Positions 61,871-64,000 of a stretch of 64,000 nucleotides of DNA are shown piece by piece (positions within the stretch are counted from its first letter, which is position 1; every line of letters begins with the position of its first letter). This stretch comes from Ga0077536 sp035325705 (GTDB taxonomy: Bacteria; Pseudomonadota; Gammaproteobacteria; Ga0077536): the NCBI GenBank assembly GCA_035325705.1, contig DAOKZI010000003.1:124001-188000 (forward strand), in the 5' to 3' direction. A model generated the notes under the pieces. It worked only from the letters and a program-made list of their open reading frames with translations, did no database searches and was not told the DNA's origin. Both the position numbers and the translations under genes were made by a program.

Positions 61871-62650
61871 CGTAGCCCGGGTGCAGCGAAGCGGAACCCG
61901 GGATCTTCAACGCACCGACACGCCGATCCCGGGTTACGCGCTGCGCGCTCCACCCGGGCTACGAGAGCCGATCGCTTGCCGTAGCCCGGGTGCAGCGAAG
62001 CGGAACCGGGATCTTCAACGCACCGACACGCCGATCCCGGGTTATGCGCTGCGCGCTCCACTCGAGCCACGAGAGCTGATCGCTTGCCGTAGCCCGGGTG
62101 CAGCGAAGCGGAACCCGGGATCTTCAATTCACCGACACGCCGATCCCGGGTTACGCGCTGCGCGCTCCACCCGGGCTACGAGAGCCGATCGCTTGCCGTA
62201 GCCCGGGTNNNNNNNNNNNNNNNNNNNNNNNNNNNNNNNNNNNNNNNNNNNNNNNNNNNNNNNNNNNNNNNNNNNNNNNNNNNNNNNNNNNNNNNNNNNN
62301 NNNNNNNNACGCCGATCCCGGGTTACGCGCTGCGCGCTCCACCCGGGCTACGAGAGCCGATCGTTTGCCGTAGCCCGGGTGCAGCGGAGCGGAACTCGGG
62401 ATCTTCAACGCACCGACACGCCGATCCCAGGTTGCGCGCTGCGCGCTCCACCCGGGCTACGAGAGCCGATCGCTTGCCGTAGCCCGGGTGCAGCGAAGCG
62501 GAACCGGGATCTTCAACGCACCGACACGCCGATCCCGGGTTACGCGCTGCGCGCTCCACCCGGGCTACGAGAGCCGATCGTTTGCCGTAGCCCGGGTGCA
62601 GCGGAGCGGAACCCGGGATCTTCAACGCATCGACACGCCGATCCCGGCTT
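61871..62650. repeat. Tandem array of 108-109 bp palindromic repeats
   Basis: Units beginning CGTAGCCCGGGTGCAGCG start at 61871, 61980, 62088, 62197, 62369, 62478 and 62586, with at least one more unit hidden by the N gap; the last is cut off near 62650. Each unit has two facing halves: the left half ends GCGGAACCCGGG and the right half, beginning CCCGGGTTACGC, closes with CACCCGGGCTACG, the inverse of the left half. A spacer of about 25 bases separates the halves and about 18 bases separate units. Copies differ at single positions. The region lies between convergent genes. Confidence 0.92.
62209..62308. other. Assembly gap of exactly 100 N inside the repeat array
   Basis: One hundred N bases replace sequence between partial repeat units. 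A gap of exactly 100 inside a tandem array indicates a scaffolding placeholder of unknown true length, so the number of repeat units cannot be read from this sequence. Confidence 0.95.
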
Positions 62651-63794
62651 ACGAAAATCCCCGACGTCGCTTCGCCAGCACATACCACTCGAGCACACGG
62701 GCAAGCACCCGATCGTTGTCCGGGGCTGCGACGCCCAGTGCCTGCAGGCGCTGCACGCTGATCTCGTTGCCGAACTGCTGGATGCCCGCCAGATAATCGA
62801 GATAGATCGGCAGCGTGCCGACGGCGCGTCGCTCGCGCTCGGGCAGCAGCCGCGCGGCGCCGCGCATGACGGCCATGAAGGTATCGCGCGAGAAATCGAG
62901 CTTCGGCGTCCAGCCCATTAGGCCGCCGGTGCGGAAGATCTCGCGCACGCGCTCGCGCAGCTCGATGAGACGTACCGCGTGCGAGGGACCCGAGCAGAGG
63001 TGAAAGATCGCCCCGGCCGTGGCCGGCTCGCGCGACGCGGCCACGATCGCCGCCGCGACATAATCGTTCGGCACGATATCGAGCGTCGCTACGCCGAGGC
63101 GCGGATAGAGCCCGAAAGTGCGCATGCCGCTCAGGAACTCGCAGATGAAATAGAAGATCTGGAAGTGAATCACGGCACCGCTGCGCGAATCGCCGACGAC
63201 CATGCTCGGCCGGTGGATCGTCGCGGGAAAGCCCGCATCGACTTCGCGATGGATCAGATCCTCGGCTTCGGCTTTCGCGGCCTCGTAGGTGTTGTGGAAT
63301 TCGCGCGTCTCGGTGATCCGGCGCTCGGGCAAAGGCCCCTGCCAGCGGCCGCCGACGCCGACCGTGGACACGAATTCGACTTTCTGCAAGCGGCGGCACT
63401 GCTTGCCGAGATCGATCACGCTCGCGACGGGAAAGAGCGCCGTCTGTCGCGCCTCGGCCAGCGGCAGGTTCATGCGCACGCTTGCGGCGCAGTGCACGAC
63501 GTGCGTGCAATCCGCGACGAGCGTTTCGCGATCGGCGGCCGAGAGCCCCAGCGCGGGCTCGGTGATCTCGCCGGCAACCGGCCGCACGCGCGTCGCAAAG
63601 CCGCCGCTCGCGGTGCGCTCCTCGGGATAGTGCGCGTCCCAAAAGGCGAGCAGCTCGGCGAAGCGCGCGGCCAGATCGCCGCCCTTCTTCGGCCGGATCA
63701 AAACCTGGATGGTGGTATCGGGCAGCGCCGCGAGGCGCGGCACGATGGCGCTGCCGACCACGCCGGTCGCACCGGTGACGAGATAGTGCGCCAT
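62649..63794 (-). CDS. SDR-family fatty acyl-CoA reductase-like protein (NAD-binding 4 domain)
   Basis: A 381-residue extended SDR: YLVTGATGVVGSAIV is the NAD(P)-binding GxxGxxG loop, HVVHCAASVRMNLPL and FVSTVGVGG are the male-sterility-type blocks, and NTYEAAKAEAED carries the catalytic Tyr-x3-Lys. Proteins of this type reduce acyl-CoA or thioesters to aldehydes or alcohols. The neighbouring gene upstream encodes an acyl-CoA synthetase-like protein, suggesting a fatty-acid activation/reduction pair unrelated to EPS. The stop lies at the edge of the repeat array. Confidence 0.85.
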   Translation of the reverse strand: MAHYLVTGATGVVGSAIVPRLAALPDTTIQVLIRPKKGGDLAARFAELLAFWDAHYPEERTASGGFATRVRPVAGEITEPALGLSAADRETLVADCTHVVHCAASVRMNLPLAEARQTALFPVASVIDLGKQCRRLQKVEFVSTVGVGGRWQGPLPERRITETREFHNTYEAAKAEAEDLIHREVDAGFPATIHRPSMVVGDSRSGAVIHFQIFYFICEFLSGMRTFGLYPRLGVATLDIVPNDYVAAAIVAASREPATAGAIFHLCSGPSHAVRLIELRERVREIFRTGGLMGWTPKLDFSRDTFMAVMRGAARLLPERERRAVGTLPIYLDYLAGIQQFGNEISVQRLQALGVAAPDNDRVLARVLEWYVLAKRRRGFS

Positions 63795-63819
63795 CGAGCT
63801 CCTCCCGGCCGAGCGCGGC

Positions 63820-64000
63820 TCAGCAGTTCGACATCAGGGTATCGGGCGCGGCGGCTTCGACGAAGCTGCCGCCGCGTTCGAGACGCGCGAACAAGGCGTC
63901 GAGCGCGACTCGGTGCCGCTCCTCGATCTGCTTGCGCCGCAGTTTCAGATTGCTGGTCAGCTCGCCGCCGTCGATCGTGAACGGCGCGCGGTGGACCAGC
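63820..64000 (-). CDS. AMP-dependent acyl-CoA synthetase-like protein, C-terminal fragment
   Basis: Only the last 60 codons are inside the window. APFTIDGGELTSNLKLRRKQ followed by an amphipathic helix matches the C-terminal domain of long-chain acyl-CoA synthetases, in which the Lys after 'LT-x-LK' is part of the adenylation site. It ends 25 bases before the start of the SDR gene and is presumably co-transcribed with it. Confidence 0.7.
   Translation of the reverse strand, partial: LVHRAPFTIDGGELTSNLKLRRKQIEERHRVALDALFARLERGGSFVEAAAPDTLMSNC

Noticed and set aside
61871..62650. Possible CRISPR array
   Set aside because: The units are 108-109 bp and nearly identical over their whole length. 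There are no short repeats separated by unique spacers, and no cas genes.

Overview
The window is GC-rich chromosomal DNA of a proteobacterium (gamma or beta; the sequence alone does not settle which). Nearly all of it is an extracellular polysaccharide (EPS) and protein-sorting locus of the exosortase A (XrtA)/PEP-CTERM type. Several family-specific genes identify it: exosortase A fused to an EpsI domain, the XrtA-linked ATPase, Tyr autokinase, Wzz-like and Wza-like proteins, TIGR03016-type outer-membrane protein, FemAB-like protein, amidotransferase, the PrsT TPR lipoprotein, and one PEP-CTERM substrate. I see no rRNA, tRNA or CRISPR.

Layout. 1-133: 5' end of a Wzx-type flippase. 469-9962: rightward EPS block of tightly packed genes (GT4, GT14-like with a frameshift, deacetylase, GT2 fused to an alkaline-phosphatase-superfamily domain, CapK/PaaK-like ligase, alpha/alpha-toroid protein, formyltransferase). 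9959-13.7 kb: a patch of visibly lower GC (second deacetylase and GT2, DUF2334 protein), flanked by a GT2 gene cut after about 20 codons on the left and a broken metallo-beta-lactamase-fold gene on the right; it looks like an inserted or replaced segment. 13.7-19.9 kb: leftward decoration cassette (SGNH-like protein, MBOAT O-acyltransferase, acetylesterase, membrane PQQ sugar dehydrogenase with cytochrome c domain). 20.3-23.2 kb: rightward unknown protein and GT2.

48.0 to 23.4 kb: one long leftward gene series, mostly with 1-4 nt overlaps. Its order is Wza, Wzz, Tyr kinase, outer-membrane protein, ATPase, deacetylase, FemAB, GT, XrtA, GT, repeat insertion, amidotransferase, two GTs, O-ligase, sulfotransferase, GT8-like, methyltransferase-like, small secreted Cys protein, deacetylase-like, GT2, GT4. 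The products would assemble, polymerise, export, deacetylate and possibly sulfate and methylate an EPS, while XrtA processes PEP-CTERM proteins at the inner membrane.

48.3-63.8 kb: an N-acyltransferase-like protein with a cyclic-nucleotide-binding domain, then a LolCDE-like export system (beta-barrel protein, ATPase, LolA-like protein, two FtsX-type permeases) interrupted by prsT and the PEP-CTERM gene. The PEP-CTERM gene has a well-matched sigma-54 promoter, an upstream palindrome and a strong terminator. The first permease carries an N-terminal MJ0042-type zinc ribbon, an unusual fusion. A methyltransferase, a tandem array of 108-109 bp palindromic repeats with a 100-N assembly gap, a fatty-acyl-reductase-like SDR and the 3' end of an acyl-CoA synthetase close the window.

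Not in the window: an initiating phosphoglycosyltransferase and the PrsK/PrsR regulators expected for such a locus.
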